From contig JAHLKD010000007.1 in assembly GCA_025526935.1 (NCBI GenBank), forward strand, positions 310,001-374,000: a stretch of DNA of 64,000 nt, written 5' to 3'. This document shows positions 34,017-46,445 of this stretch, one piece after another. The notes below the pieces were generated by a model that had not been told where the DNA came from, searched no databases, and saw only the letters and a program-made list of their open reading frames with translations. Numbering within the stretch: the first letter of the stretch is position 1; each line of letters opens with the position of its first letter. The DNA comes from Cladochytrium replicatum (lineage: Eukaryota; Chytridiomycota; Chytridiomycetes; Cladochytriales; Cladochytriaceae). Made by a program: the position numbers and the translations under genes.

Positions 34017-37000
34017 ATGAATAAGCTTAAGGAGAAGGTAGATTCCGTGCGTCATCGGATGCGAACACGCTCCAATTCTGTGAGCAATGCTGGGGCCTCT
34101 GGTCGGAAATTGTCGTTGTCAAGGAGAAGTAGCACCACCGAAACCCCCAATAATGATGAAACCCACAGTACAGCACCACGAATCAAAGGTTCCGATATGT
34201 ATCCTCTGTCATCGGAGTTGGAGGAAAAAATGGCCAAAGCGATGTCTTCCAATGATTCTCAAAACGCTCCAGACATAATAGCACTCCAGCGAGATTTGAT
34301 GATCGCATCTGAGATCGGCCAAAAGCTTTTGGAGCAGAACCAAGAGCTTCAGGATCGACTGGTTTCAATAGATTTGGAGCGCTTGAAGTGCGGGGAAGAA
34401 GCAAGCACGTTGAGAGAACATCTCAAAGAAATGGCTGAAACGCCGCAAGCACGGGAGCGTGAATGGGACTATGAGCGGTCCGGATTGAAGAAAGATTTGG
34501 ACCAAGCACAGATGACCATCCAGGAGCTCCGTGAAGAAGTGCGTGATCTTGGTTTGCAATATGATGAAGCAGGTGAGAACAAAGTATGATCTTGAAAGTT
34601 GGGGTGATATTTTTTATGATGACAGTGACACTGAAAGAAACGGTCACGCTTCTCGATGAAAGCAAAAGGCGGTTGGAGGAAAGTTTGCTGGCGACAAACC
34701 GTGAATTAAAGTACACGGACGTTGAGCGGAAGTCTCTCGCCAAGACCGTCACTGAGTTACACGAGCAGTTGGGCCATTTCAATCGCATCAACACAACACT
34801 GAAAACTGGTTACAAACGGCAGATTGATGAATATCAAGAAATGATAAGCAGACTGCAGGTATAATCGCCCTTCACATTGCAAGCTCCCTGTCTCACAAGA
34901 TTTTAGAACGACAAGGATCAGCTGGCTCAGCAAATCAAAGAGATGTCCTCGAAAATTATGGACGTTGGTGAAGCTTCGGGTGATAACTATGGTAACATCT
35001 AGCTGTAATCTTCTTTCGCCCATTCACTTCTTTTGTTTCAAATCACACAGTGGATTCCGTCCGCAGCCTGCTCGACGCAGTTCGGCTGTCGAATCCAGAT
35101 CTGCAATCACATCCTCCTGCGCCAAATAAGGACGAGCTGAATGCACTCATAAACAAGCACCAATTTGAGCTAGTTCACATTCGAAAGGAAAACAACGAGT
35201 TGCAAGGAGTTATTCGTGGTTTGCAAGATACAGTGACCCAATTAGAGGAAGAGCGCCAGTTGCAACTGCCTCCAGCTACTACAAAACATCGCGTTTACGA
35301 TCCTAACGTGGTCCGCGGACCCAAAGGAGGCTCTGTGCAATGGTTGCGTAAGGAAATCACCGGTCAAATTCAACTTCGCCCTTCACGTATTCCTCGGAGA
35401 AAAGTGGAGGCGACGAGAGTTGCGACGGTCATGATCGTAAAACCTGGTCCACGTGCACCGGATCCCCATGTCTTTTTAGAGTTTCAATCCAAGATTCTTG
35501 TCATTTCCAAGAAACTTCGCACACAAAAGATTCGCTATAACCAACATGTCGAAGAGCTTGAAGCCAAACTGGCGGATGCTACTCAGACAGCTGAGATGGC
35601 TGTGGTGACGGCGGAAGAAAAGCATCAGGAAATAGAGGCACTGGTGTCACGATTAACTGCATCAAACAGCGAAGCTAAGGATCTACGAATGGCACTTGAG
35701 GAGGCAACCAGACGTTTGTCAGATCAAGAAATGGCTCTGCGTAAAGCTATCTCGGATCTACAAACCACTGACAAAGAAGCGTCATGCATGAAATCAAAAC
35801 TTACGCAGGTCGAGGACCACATGAGCGCGCTGGAAGACGCTTTGGATCAATTCCAAGAGTCTACCGCTTTAAACTCCGCCCAGAAGAACGTCATAATGTC
35901 TCTTCGTCATATAAGCGCTCGACTGAAGTCTACTGTCGAAGTGCTTACACAAACCCGAGACGAAATAGAGCCGAAATCTTCTGGTCTACAAAATCTAGAA
36001 ATCAACAAGCCTGATCGTAAAGACGATGCAATAGAACAACTGGGTCAAGCAGAGATGATTGTCACAGAACTTCGGGCACAGATCGCCCATACAACCGAAC
36101 TTTGGAAAACAGAAACAAGCAGCCTAAGGGGCCGCGTCTTTGTCCTTACTCAAATTGTTGATCAAGCTCAAGATCTCCTTGACGCATCGACCTTGGCCGA
36201 GTCTGATTCCCGAAAAATAGCTCGAGGATCACGAGAAACTTGGCAAGGAACGCGTTTACCTCCCAAAGGATTACGAGAAGACGTCGAAGAAGTATTAAGG
36301 CAGTCCTTGGAGCAGCTACATGGCAACTTCGAGGAAAACGTCGAAGTGGGTGACGTGAACAAAGAATCCAACCCATCTGTTTTGAGAACCTGGGAGCCAA
36401 GTAATTCTGAATTGCCCAAAAGTGAGAAGACAATTGAGGAGCTAAAGACGCTAGTCAATGAGCTCGAGGCACGTTTAGGTGACGCAGAAGTTTTGAGAAT
36501 CGCCGAGGCGCGGCATGCGGCGAAAGTGAATGGAATTGTCAACATCTTGTCTCAAGATGACCTACAGCGCACTTCGAGCCAAGTGGGACAAACCGGCGTG
36601 GCAGGCGAACATGGAAGTGAGATATCGGCTCTGCAGGAACACCGGCGACGATACACCAAAAGCCGGCAATCTTCACTGGCACACGAGGATCTAAGTGCAA
36701 AGCTAGCCCAAACGTTGGCGGACCTAGAGCTCACTCAATCAAACCTTCAGGATCTACTTGCCGAGAAGAACGAACTTGAAAAGGTGGTTGTCAAACTTCA
36801 ACACGAAGTTCAAACCCTCCAGATATCCAACTTGGAACTGGAGCACGCTCAAAAATTGCTACAATCAGACCATGAGAAGCTGATCGAGCAGCTCGAAGAT
36901 GAGATAAGAGAGCGAAATAACATCCAAATCGCTCTTTCGGAGTACAAAGAGCGTGAAGAAGCCTACAGCGAAAGAATATTCAGGTTAGAACGGAACACTG

Positions 37001-38925
37001 ACCTCACAAACGAAGTGGCAAGGCCAGCTGTGGATTTTGAGCAAAGTGGTCGTACGAGCACAGATATCGGAAACAACGCAGAGAAACTCCAAGAGGAGGT
37101 CGAACAGCTTCGAAGATCTTACAAGCAGCTCGAAATCTCGAATAATAAGCTCCAGTCCGAGAGGGAAAAGATGATTGACCAGCTGGAGAACGAATTAAGT
37201 GTGCAGGCGATTAACTTCCAAAGCAAGCTCTCTGAGTACAATGAGCGCGAGAAGCGCTTCTGCGACAGGATCGAGGAATTGGACAAGGAGTATGCAGACC
37301 TCAAGGGCGAGGTGGAACAAGTTGCTGAATTCAGAAGTCGTGCAGAGTGCCTCGAGCGAGAAATAGTTGATCAAAAGGCCCAAAATCTTGTTCTGGAGAG
37401 TGAACTCGAAGGCCTTAACACGCAGCTTCTAACTTCACGGAAAGAATCCAAGAGTCTTGAGCTGAAGCACACAGAATCTCTCCAGCTGTTGGAAGAATTG
37501 AGGCATAAGAAGTATGAGGAGCTGAAAAGCTTCGAGCGCAAGCTTAAAGAACAGAACGATCATGTTTCCAATCTCCTTGGAGAACATGACCATCGTGAGC
37601 AAGCACTCACTCTCAAAATTGCACTGTTGGAAAGTGAACGACTTCAAAGCGAGCTACAGCAGGAGGTATTTCAGAACTCAGTGGAACAGTCAGCTCAAAA
37701 TGAGAATCTATTGAGAGACAAAGTGGCATTACTTGAAAGGCGCTTAGAGGAGAGGAAGGCAGCTAATCAGGAACTTAAGGCAGATATTGCAAGATTGAAG
37801 AGAGACAGCTTATCGCGCAATATGTCAGTGGTCGGAGATCAGCCTGGCGAGATTGAAAATTGTATTAAAGAACTGACATTAGTCCAGCTGCAGCTCCAGG
37901 AAGAGCTAGACTATTTGAAAGAGCAGTTCAGTATTGTTTTGGGGGAGCTTGATGAGCAGAAGCAAAGAAATAGCCTGGATTCGATTGAGCTTGAAAAGAA
38001 AGCGAAGAAAGAGTCGCACCTCCGCAAAGAGCTAAGAAAGCTTGAGGATATTTTTGCGAACCAGGTGGCAAGAATAGAAGAACTTGAGCACAACAAGCTG
38101 CAGCTTGAGGAGCGACTAAGAATCATCGAGCCTTCTCTGGAGTACACAGATGACAAGGAAAGGAGGCTTAAAGAGCACATATCCTCATTGGAAGCAGATC
38201 TTGATCAGAAAGATGGTCAAATTCAAAACCTCACTTCTACAATTGAAGATATTTCTTCAGAACTGCAAAACGAAATAAGCCTTCGTGAGTGTCTGGAAAA
38301 GCAACTCACAGAAGCTCAACAGGAAGCTGATAGGCTACATAAGAAGCTAAATATGGCAGCTAAAAACCTGCAACAGTCCAAGCAGCTTACCGAGATAATT
38401 TCGGGCTCCATTCCGCAGCAGCAAGTCGGTGATCAACTCCATACCGAAGAGCGGCACCTCCTTGGGCAGTTGGCAGAGCTAAGCGAGCGGGCTGACCTAA
38501 GAAAGCGTAGGATTGATGGATTGGAGCAAGAGGTTGCACAAAAAGTTCAGCAGGTTGGTTTCCTCAAGCAACGGATTGCATCTCTGGAGGAACAGGTTGA
38601 AAAGTGTGGAGTTGCTGATTACCTTGGCAACCAAAGCGAGGGCAGTGGAAGTCTTTATATTCACCTCTCTTCTGAAGGGAAAGGTGAGCAAAGCTCGCTG
38701 TCGATCAAAAAGAAACCAAAGCCGATACTCTCAGTCACAATTCAAGAAGCAAATCAGATTGATCTCAGCGTGCATGAGGAAGGTCAACTGCGATCAAGTA
38801 CAACTGCGTTTGTTGCCGACTTTCCACGTCAAAGTAGTATGCAGGAATCATTGAAGAAGGCTCTATTGGAATCCAAGACAACCGAAATTGAGGTGCGCAA
38901 AAGGTGCCTGGATAATTTTTGTTAA
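34017..38925 (+). CDS. Large coiled-coil protein with a dynein-adaptor-like CC1 box
   Basis: Four exons (34017-34572, 34626-34858, 34907-34991, 35051-38925) give 1582 aa. The basic N-terminus (MNKLKEKVDSVRHRMRTRSN) and a Ser-rich segment precede a coiled coil. Near residues 88-106 the stretch RDLMIASEIGQKLLEQNQ resembles the CC1 box (AAxxGxxLL followed by Asn) that BICD, TRAK and HAP1 use to bind dynein light intermediate chain. Nearly all of residues 90-1500 is heptad coiled coil, broken by a basic patch (about 365-405 by exon position 35340-35420) and a serine/basic patch near 38640-38740. Dynein adaptor or other elongated scaffold functions fit; this is inference from one motif. An alternative end is possible: a donor at GAG/GTGCGC (about 38895) and acceptor near 38942 would replace the last 10 residues. 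Confidence 0.78.
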
Positions 38926-40299
38926 TTGCTTATGCTTATAAAGGTCCCATCGAAAACCACAAAACTGCGAAATTCTTTTGTTGATTACTGTAAGAGTGAG
39001 AAGAATAACAAGCTTGTTTTTTATTTCTGCTTTTTCTGCCCAGATGAAGCAATTCAGCTCCGACTGGCTGTTTCGTTTATCACTGCTAGCCTATTATTCC
39101 TGTGAGATGAAATTGCATTGATCACATATGTTCTAACCATAATCCAACATTCACAGCACAATTCCCATGATGCTCGAGACATCATCAGACACTTGCTTGC
39201 CACGCTCCATTAAAACAATATCCCAAGTACTTGGTCTTGTTGGCGGTACAGCCGTTCTGATGAGACCACGACGGGGCTGGAAATGGGTGTTTGATCCCTT
39301 AGTAAAATCCAACGCAAACCAGCTGTTGTGATACTTCTTTTGTTGTACAGCGATTAAGCAGTGTTAGTTTAACTTGTAATACACATGATCTTGGTTCTGC
39401 AATAATTGAAATTTTCCAAACTGAATCATTTTGACAGCCATGTTGTCATGTTCTCAATGGCAATACATGACACATGGAGTTGTGCATACCAGTCTGTTAC
39501 TTCCTCGACTGACTGTAGCAGTTTGACGTCATGCACAGTCGCAAGCAATCCTTGCTCCATGTAATGATTCCATGTTCTTGTGATTTTCAGTAGCTCTGGC
39601 TTTGTCAAATTTGTTATTCACCTTTATCATTTATTCATTCTAGTTCTTTCTGTGGTTTAAAGCTGTCCCACTGCTTACTTTACTACTTAAGTGATCAAGC
39701 AGTCATCCGATAACTTTATCATAAGACAAGGTCTTCGCCTTCTAGGTTTGTGACAACGCCAGTGTGGTGGTGCACTAGTATAGAGAAGGATTTGGGGGAA
39801 AGAGTTGGGTGGATGGGATTTTCTTTTGTTTGATTTAATTCTTAAAAGGAACTTTAATTGTTTTGATTTATTTCAAATTTTATCATACATCAAATCTTCT
39901 AGACATATCTATTGAGTGACCTGAAGCTATATTAAGAAGCAGTAAGTTGGTTCTGCTTGCTCGTAGTGTTAACACTGAGACTCTCGCAAGTACTGTAGAA
40001 GCAAGGAGTGTTACTTGGAGGTTAATTCACTTCAGGAAATAGAAGTAGACATTGCTTGCTTCAATTTCAAGGCAAGATCATAAAGGCAATCTCTGTGGTC
40101 TTCAGTGAGCAAGAACACAGACTCAATGGATACAAGCACTATATCACTATATCGAAAATCATGGAAAGTTACACGCCAAACGCCAGCGACAGAACTGTCA
40201 CACTTTGTAGATGACAGCAATGTCAATAATAGTGACTGTACGCGTTTCCTGCTCCCTGGTGAGCACCTGTTCCCTGCTAGTATCGAAGAATGCATTGCT
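38926..40299. other. AT-rich non-coding region
   Basis: The part up to about 39060 may include an alternative last exon of the coiled-coil gene. Beyond it no domain-bearing frame is seen; the sequence leads into transposon debris and is probably old element sequence. Confidence 0.45.
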
Positions 40300-41175
40300 A
40301 ATTATGATTCTAAGTTCACATCTGACATTTGGAAGTCTTTCCTTCTAGATTTCAAGATCCTTTATCGCATGAGGACAGCATATCACCCATAGACTTTCCG
40401 ACGGTCAAACTGAGAGTAGTAATTGTATCATCCATCAATGCATCTGTCTCCAACTATGCACAAGACAATTGGTTTGACCTTCTTCCGTTCATTGAGTTCT
40501 CCATCAATAGCACTCTAAATGCCAGTACCCGTCACACACCCATCTTCCTGCCCTATGGTATTGCAACCCGCACTCCTTCCTCACTTCCTGTCTTATTGCA
40601 TATTTCCTAACATCCTCCTAGTCTTCCAAGTACTCCGCTAAACTCAAGACTATAGAGCTCTCTGCAGCCGGACACCTTGTGAAAGACTTGATTGTCCACA
40701 CTCAAGACCAATAAGCTTTCTACCAACCAGGGAGTACACATATCAAGTTCAATGTCAGTACTGAGGTTTCCCTGAGTACTGAGCACTATCGTGACCTGTG
40801 CTCACACAATCAGACAACCAGTCAAATGTTTGCCTCGCTTCATTGAACCATTCAGGATCACTGAACGTATCGGATCTAATGCTTATCAACTGCACCTCGT
40901 GTCCAACTTCATTCATCCAGTCAAAGTTTCAGAGTTGCGACCATATTACTCCCTGATGATGATGAGCTTGACCATCTGGCATATTCCAAACCTGGCCCCG
41001 AACGTAGTGGTGAATTTGAGGTCGAGTCTATTTTGGATGTTTGTACGTGTTGTCAACAATCAGAACACTTCGTTCTTTGGCAATGCTACCCGATCTGTGA
41101 TGCATCTTGGGAACCTTAAGAGCACCTCACAGATGCTCGTGAAGTGCTTGGAGATTTTAAGTTTTCTTGTCCTGC
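40300..41175 (+). pseudogene. Chromodomain Ty3/gypsy (chromovirus) remnant
   Basis: The plus strand carries, in order but in shifted frames with many stops, integrase core pieces (SKFTSDIWKSF, TAYHP, then SDGQTES, NWFDLLPFIEFSINS), a post-integrase segment (LPRFIEPFRITERIGSNAYQL...HPVKVSELRPYY, 40830-40950) and a chromodomain (EFEVESILDV...ASWEP, about 41010-41130). This is the 3' half of a Ty3/gypsy pol of the chromovirus type. No LTR could be delimited. It is old and inactive. Confidence 0.8.
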
Positions 41176-41659
41176 GCTCACTCCCAATGACTAACTCGTC
41201 GTTCTCGTACCTAGTTCACATTCCATCCTTCCTTTCCTTCTTTCTTCCTCTTTGTGCGACACAAAACTCATTCCACATTGGAGGGCATTTGTAATGATTT
41301 TAGACTCGTGTCACATGGCTCTAGGGTCCTAGGTCTGTGATCCAACATGCCTTAAAACCATTTCCTCTAAGGCCCAATGGATGACTGTTCTATGCCCCCA
41401 GCTAGTCTGGTAGTCCTGATCTCAACTTCTGACCCATTGCTGCACTGGCTACTGGCAATGCTAGGTGCCTGACCAAGTAGTAACAATGTCGAAACTTGAA
41501 GTCCCAAGACCAAGGTAGCGAATGTCTATAAACTTTGTGTCTACAGTAAGAGTGTTTGGTTTGTTTTTGGGGTACTAAATGTTTTTATCTTCTTTCCTTG
41601 CACTCCAGCCTGGGATTTTCCCCTCCCAACAATGTCTCAAGTGGCAATGTAATCTCATT

Positions 41660-41850
41660 TTGCGAAGGAATGGGATGCAGCAATGCGATCAGAATTACTA
41701 GCACACCGCAAAACGGCACCGGGAAGATGAAAGTGACTCTACCTAACGACAAGCAGATTGGCAACAAGTGGGTATTTGAGTGAAACCAAATAGCGATGGT
41801 ACAATCGTGAAGTTTAAAGCTCGACTGGTTTCCCAAACTTAATAACAATG
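41660..41850 (+). pseudogene. copia reverse transcriptase fragment
   Basis: Shifted frames read WDAAMRSELLAH, then LPNDKQIGNKWVFE, then GTIVKFKARLVSQ, which in order match the N-terminal end of a Ty1/copia reverse transcriptase. The fragment has frameshifts and a TGA. It is a different, older copy from the element at 5928-16516. Confidence 0.7.
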
Positions 41851-42649
41851 GAAAGGCATCAATTTTGACTGGAACATCCTCTGCTGGAGATGTCCAGAAG
41901 TTCTCAATGCGGGACAGAGAGACCTGTTGCTTTTTATTGTTAAGCTGATAACAATCGCTTACTTGGGAAGAGTAGGATGTATTTATGATGGTGAGAACGT
42001 GTACTTACTTGTCTCTGATGATGTTAACACACATGGTAATATTACCATTCCAAGTGTGTTCATCATTCCAAGTGTATTCTTTGTTCTCAATTAGGAACAA
42101 AGAATCCACAGTGTGTATGAGTGTCAGCATCGACTCTACTCAACCACGAAGTAATGGTGTATTCCATACTCCCACAACGCCGATAATACTAGTCAACAAG
42201 TTCCTACATCACAATCAACTACAAACATTTACACCGCCATAGGCTCTTCCCGCAGCAATACCCAACAAAGGAAATAGAAAACCAGGCAATTTAAAGAATC
42301 AACCGTCGTTCTACGAAATATATCCGTGGCCATTATTGTCACATCAGTTCTGGGAAACCTGAAGTATGATGCAAGAGCCACAGTTCCAAAAGTGAACTTT
42401 TGCATGAGATTTATATTTTGGACCTTTTGTATCCCCAGAAACGTCATTAATATGCATTTTGTGTTTAATTATGTTCTTTTAACACAAGAAATATTTATCC
42501 AGAGTCCCTTCCTAGTCAAACTGTCACAATCAGTGTAAACAATACAGAAAATTTTGTCCTTTTTAAAAATAAGGCCGTCATTGGAAATGTGAGTATCTCC
42601 GAAAATGGTGTGTTAATTGCCAATTGCGAAATTCATCAAGTCTAATATC
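41851..42649. other. Probable transposon debris, no gene recognised
   Basis: A frame near 41985-42060 (NVYLLVSDDVNT) may be an eroded piece of the same copia reverse transcriptase, but the match is weak. The remainder, up to the PP2A subunit stop codon, shows nothing identifiable. Confidence 0.4.
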
Positions 42650-45600
42650 TCAAAGCTCAGCGTTCTCATTTGTAACATCAACTCCTGCATCCATGTCTCC
42701 AGGCAAATCAGTTTCAAGCTCTGAACCATGATGAGCCTTTCCACTATTAGCTCGACGCAGTACTCCACCTCGACGATGAGAAGATGAAATCATCTTTTTC
42801 GGATCCCCGGATGACTTGATTATATAGTTATTTGAAATGGAACTCCCAGGAGTGCGGCTAGAAACAATTTGTTTGCGGATGGGATAACTGGAAACCAGAG
42901 ATACCCACCCCTTGTCCTGATTGTGGCTATTTGGCATAGTTTCAATCCTGTTCTCCCCTCGTGGCGACGGAGTGCGAGCCCTATGAGACGTGCTCAATGT
43001 TCGAGGCCGAGGGCGCTTTCGAACCAAAGGCACTGGTCCCCCTTCAGGTGATTCAACGACCACGAATTCTCCGGTAACAACATGTCCCATGATCTCTTCC
43101 ACCTTGTCAACATTCTGATCGATTAATTCTTCCACTGTATCGTTGTGAAGTTCGTCCTCAAAAATGATCTCAACTTCTTCAAATGGATTCTCACCACCTG
43201 TTTCCTTTCCATTCTTTTCACCCAGCCCATTGTTCCACTCTACTGAGCAACTGGTACTCGTGTGATCAATAATATCATCATCATCCACATGTGTTGAAGT
43301 GAGCTTGTGTTGAATCAAGAGCGAGGAATTGGTATTAACAGCAATCACAACCGGGACAGTAGTATCTGAGAGAGCACCTTTGTCACTGGCAAATCCATCC
43401 GCAGCCAAAGCAAGGCCTTCAACGTCTTTTTGTTCCCTCAATGTATTTTCAACGGCAACAATAGACTTCATTCCCGTTCCGTCATGCTCAACATCTGCAA
43501 CCAAATCATCTCCTAGTTTACCCCCAGCCCATGCCTCAAATGTGGGGGGCTCGTCAATTTCCTCACGAATGCCTGAATTCGATTCCGCTTTACTGCTCGA
43601 CAAATCAATCTCGATTTCCTCATCAAAGTTTTGGGCAAGAAACTCAAGGCTTATCAAGCTGTCAAGATCTCCAGAGTGATATTGCATTGAGTAAGAGCTA
43701 CTGGTGCGGCAATTCTGTTGAGATTCTTCAATAGCAAGCTCGTCATATGCACGCTCTGCGAATTTCTCCCATCCCCTATAAAATTTAGTAAAACTGACTC
43801 AAGTCTAACCAGGAATTGACTCACTCAAGCTTAACCCTCTGACCCTCTCTGTCAAGAATGTACACATCATCATGCTCTCTGAATTGTGGATCAAAACGGC
43901 GGATGTACAGCTCGTAGTGACGAAGATCGAACAGCATATCAAAGAAAAGAGAGCATTGCTTGCAACCCTTCAAATCCCTCAGCGTGATAAAATTGTCGTT
44001 CTTGGGTTTAACAAGGTCGATCCTGCGAACCCAAACAACCATTTCAGCACAGAAATATCAAGCATATCTTGATGCAAAGATACTAACAAGGAACACAAGA
44101 AGTCGCTGAATTTCCACGGATCACTATATCGCATATCCACCATTCTCTCAAATTGCTCTTCCCAGAACCACTGAAGCTCGTGAAAACTAAGCATACCATC
44201 CCCGTCCTTGTCCAAGACTCTGAACCAGAACTCAACAGAAGATGGATTCTTCTTATCTTCCACCGACAAGATGAATGTGATAAAATCACGATACGTGAGC
44301 TGACAGGAGGATGTACCTCCGGGCCAAGTTGTTCTAAGGTCTTGTCCCCCTGATTTCATGTTACGATAAACTTCCATTACTCGGGTGGCACAACGCTTGG
44401 TTAATGCACCGCCGTCATAGTGTTCAATGGCCGATTCATCAACTAGCATGTCATGATCTTTATCATGCTCCCAGAACTTGCAGTAGATTACGTAAAAATG
44501 CTTGTAAGAGAAGATGTGCCGAGTCTTCTTGGAGTAAGTTATTCAGAATCTGCGATAATAGGCTTTCCCAGACACATACCGCGTTAATGTCATCGTCTTG
44601 TCCCAGTTTCCGCAAAATATTCGCAAACCCTGTTTTCCGGAACTCTGATAAACCCATTGAATCTGTCCAGTTTCTTGCTTTTATATAAAAGAGCCTAGAA
44701 ATAACCGTCTCAACTGAAAAGCATAACATTGTCAGCTGTCTTTCTTTTGAAGGGAAGATGGGCTTTACCATAGCGTAATTGGAAAACTGGCATTTCTGAT
44801 AGAAACTCCAATCCTGGATGATGTTTAACCACGTCTAAATCTGTAGCATGAGAAGTGATTGAGCAAAAAAAAGACAATCGTACCCTCAAGAACAGACTCA
44901 AAATCCTCCGGCATAAGAACATGTGAATTTCTGTATCTCAGTGCCCCGAAGCACATTGCTTCTTCGTCCTTAAAGTGAGCAATCAGATTCCTCCATGCTC
45001 TGCCACCAATTTAGATATCTCTAGCAGTCAGTGAAGTTGCATTTGGTTTTACCTGGAAAATCCATCAAAAGTAGCTACTGGCACACTCAACTTTTCATCT
45101 GTGATCCCTGTTTGAGTGTTCGCCATTCTAGATCTCAAACTCCATGGTCTTCGAGGAGTGCTTAAATCCCTCAACGGACTTTCGTTCAGAGTTCCCATTT
45201 CGAAACTTTGCTGAAACAACGCGGCATTGATGTATCTCGGCAATCCACAAGCGATCGTGACGGCTATAAACTCAAGCTCGGTCAATCCCTGTTCTTGGAG
45301 CTGTAGACCTTGAGAGCGTCGTCCCCTCACCAGGGGCGATGAATTGGACGACCTTGGCGAGTTGGTGGACGTAGTTGTTGAAGACGTTGCTGCAGATGTG
45401 CGCGATGAGGATTCACTGTTGCTCTCAACGAGAAAAAGTCCACGAACTCTCTTCTGCGAAATGAAAGTTATCAACGATCGAAACTTTGTCGACCAAACAA
45501 TAGCTTACCAGGAAATCGCTCTCCACGTTACCTGCTCCTGGGACTTCTCTCCCCGGTGGAAAATAGAACCGAGGTATCTCTGAGTTCTTGTCTGATAAAT

Positions 45601-46144
45601 AGTTCTCCTGAAGTGCCGGCGTATTTGGCGGAACGATGACGTCAAAAACAATCTCAATTGTGCACCACATTATTACCTGGTCTTTGGCCCAACACACCGC
45701 TGAAGAAGGCTCGATTCCAACATCCAAGATGACGGAAGCGGCTCTTACATCGTCATGATCCATGGGCAGCGTAACAAATTTGTCTGCACTAAGGGCAAAG
45801 GCTGGGGTGTCGTGAGCAGGTAAGGGTTCCGAGTAGCCGATTGAAAACGAGCTCTCGCTTGAAACAGCTGTAGAATGCTCAACTGCTCCCGCGGCGGATG
45901 CGACTTGCGCAAGTGGCTGCTCATCCAACACTGCCAGAGTTGCGAACTCACGAGTGGGGAGGGTGGCATCAAGTGAAATATTTTCGCTTTTATGCAATGA
46001 TGTCGAAATTACGGCGGTTTCATTATTCTCCGCAATTGATTTCTCACACATGAGAGAAACTGGTCGAGGTGTTGAGGGTTCCGAATCAGTGATGATGGAA
46101 TCACACAATTTCAATGCGTCTGCGAGGTCTACAGCTTCCTCCAT
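42650..46144 (-). CDS. PP2A regulatory subunit B'' (PPP2R3 type) with long C-terminal extension
   Basis: Eight exons (45509-46144, 45053-45453, 44884-44999, 44769-44840, 44580-44713, 44088-44527, 43825-44022, 42650-43775) join to 1040 aa. The core (about residues 250-670) has the PR72/PR130 pattern: FRKTGFANILRKLGQ, HIFSYKHFYVIYCKFWEHD, a first EF-hand-like loop (DKDHDMLVDE), a canonical second one (DKDGDGMLSFHE), LVKPKNDNFITLRDLKGCK and a closing EGWEKFAERAYDEL. The subunit places the PP2A catalytic core on substrates under calcium control. The first 200 residues are acidic and disordered. The last 345 residues, beyond the end of the conserved fold, are an acidic then basic disordered tail with RKRPRPRT, a possible nuclear localisation signal. 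No lesion is seen. Confidence 0.9.
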
Positions 46145-46445
46145 CTGATAATTACAGGAAGGGGAGTAACTGGCACAGAAGGAATTAAGATCGCAATGCA
46201 ACAAACCTACTTCTTGAGCATGCGAGTTAATTGATTTGTGCCAAAGTTTGCTACACTACTCTTTTCTCTGTGGATATTTTCCGTTGTCGTTGCGGAGGTG
46301 GTGCAGAACTGGTGCGATCCCAGCACGGACACCGTGCACCAGTCCGACGCGTTCTGCGTTCTGGGCTGATGACGACTTCACGTGCTGCACACGCGCACCA
46401 CGGGTTCGGCCCCCCCCTCCTCGGTTTTACACATTTACCTTCGCA
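46145..46445. promoter_or_regulatory. Divergent intergenic region
   Basis: The PP2A B'' gene (minus) and the GH5 gene (plus) start 301 bp apart, so both promoters must lie here or overlap it. A C-rich run (about 46411-46418) is close to the GH5 start. No specific factor site can be named. Confidence 0.5.
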
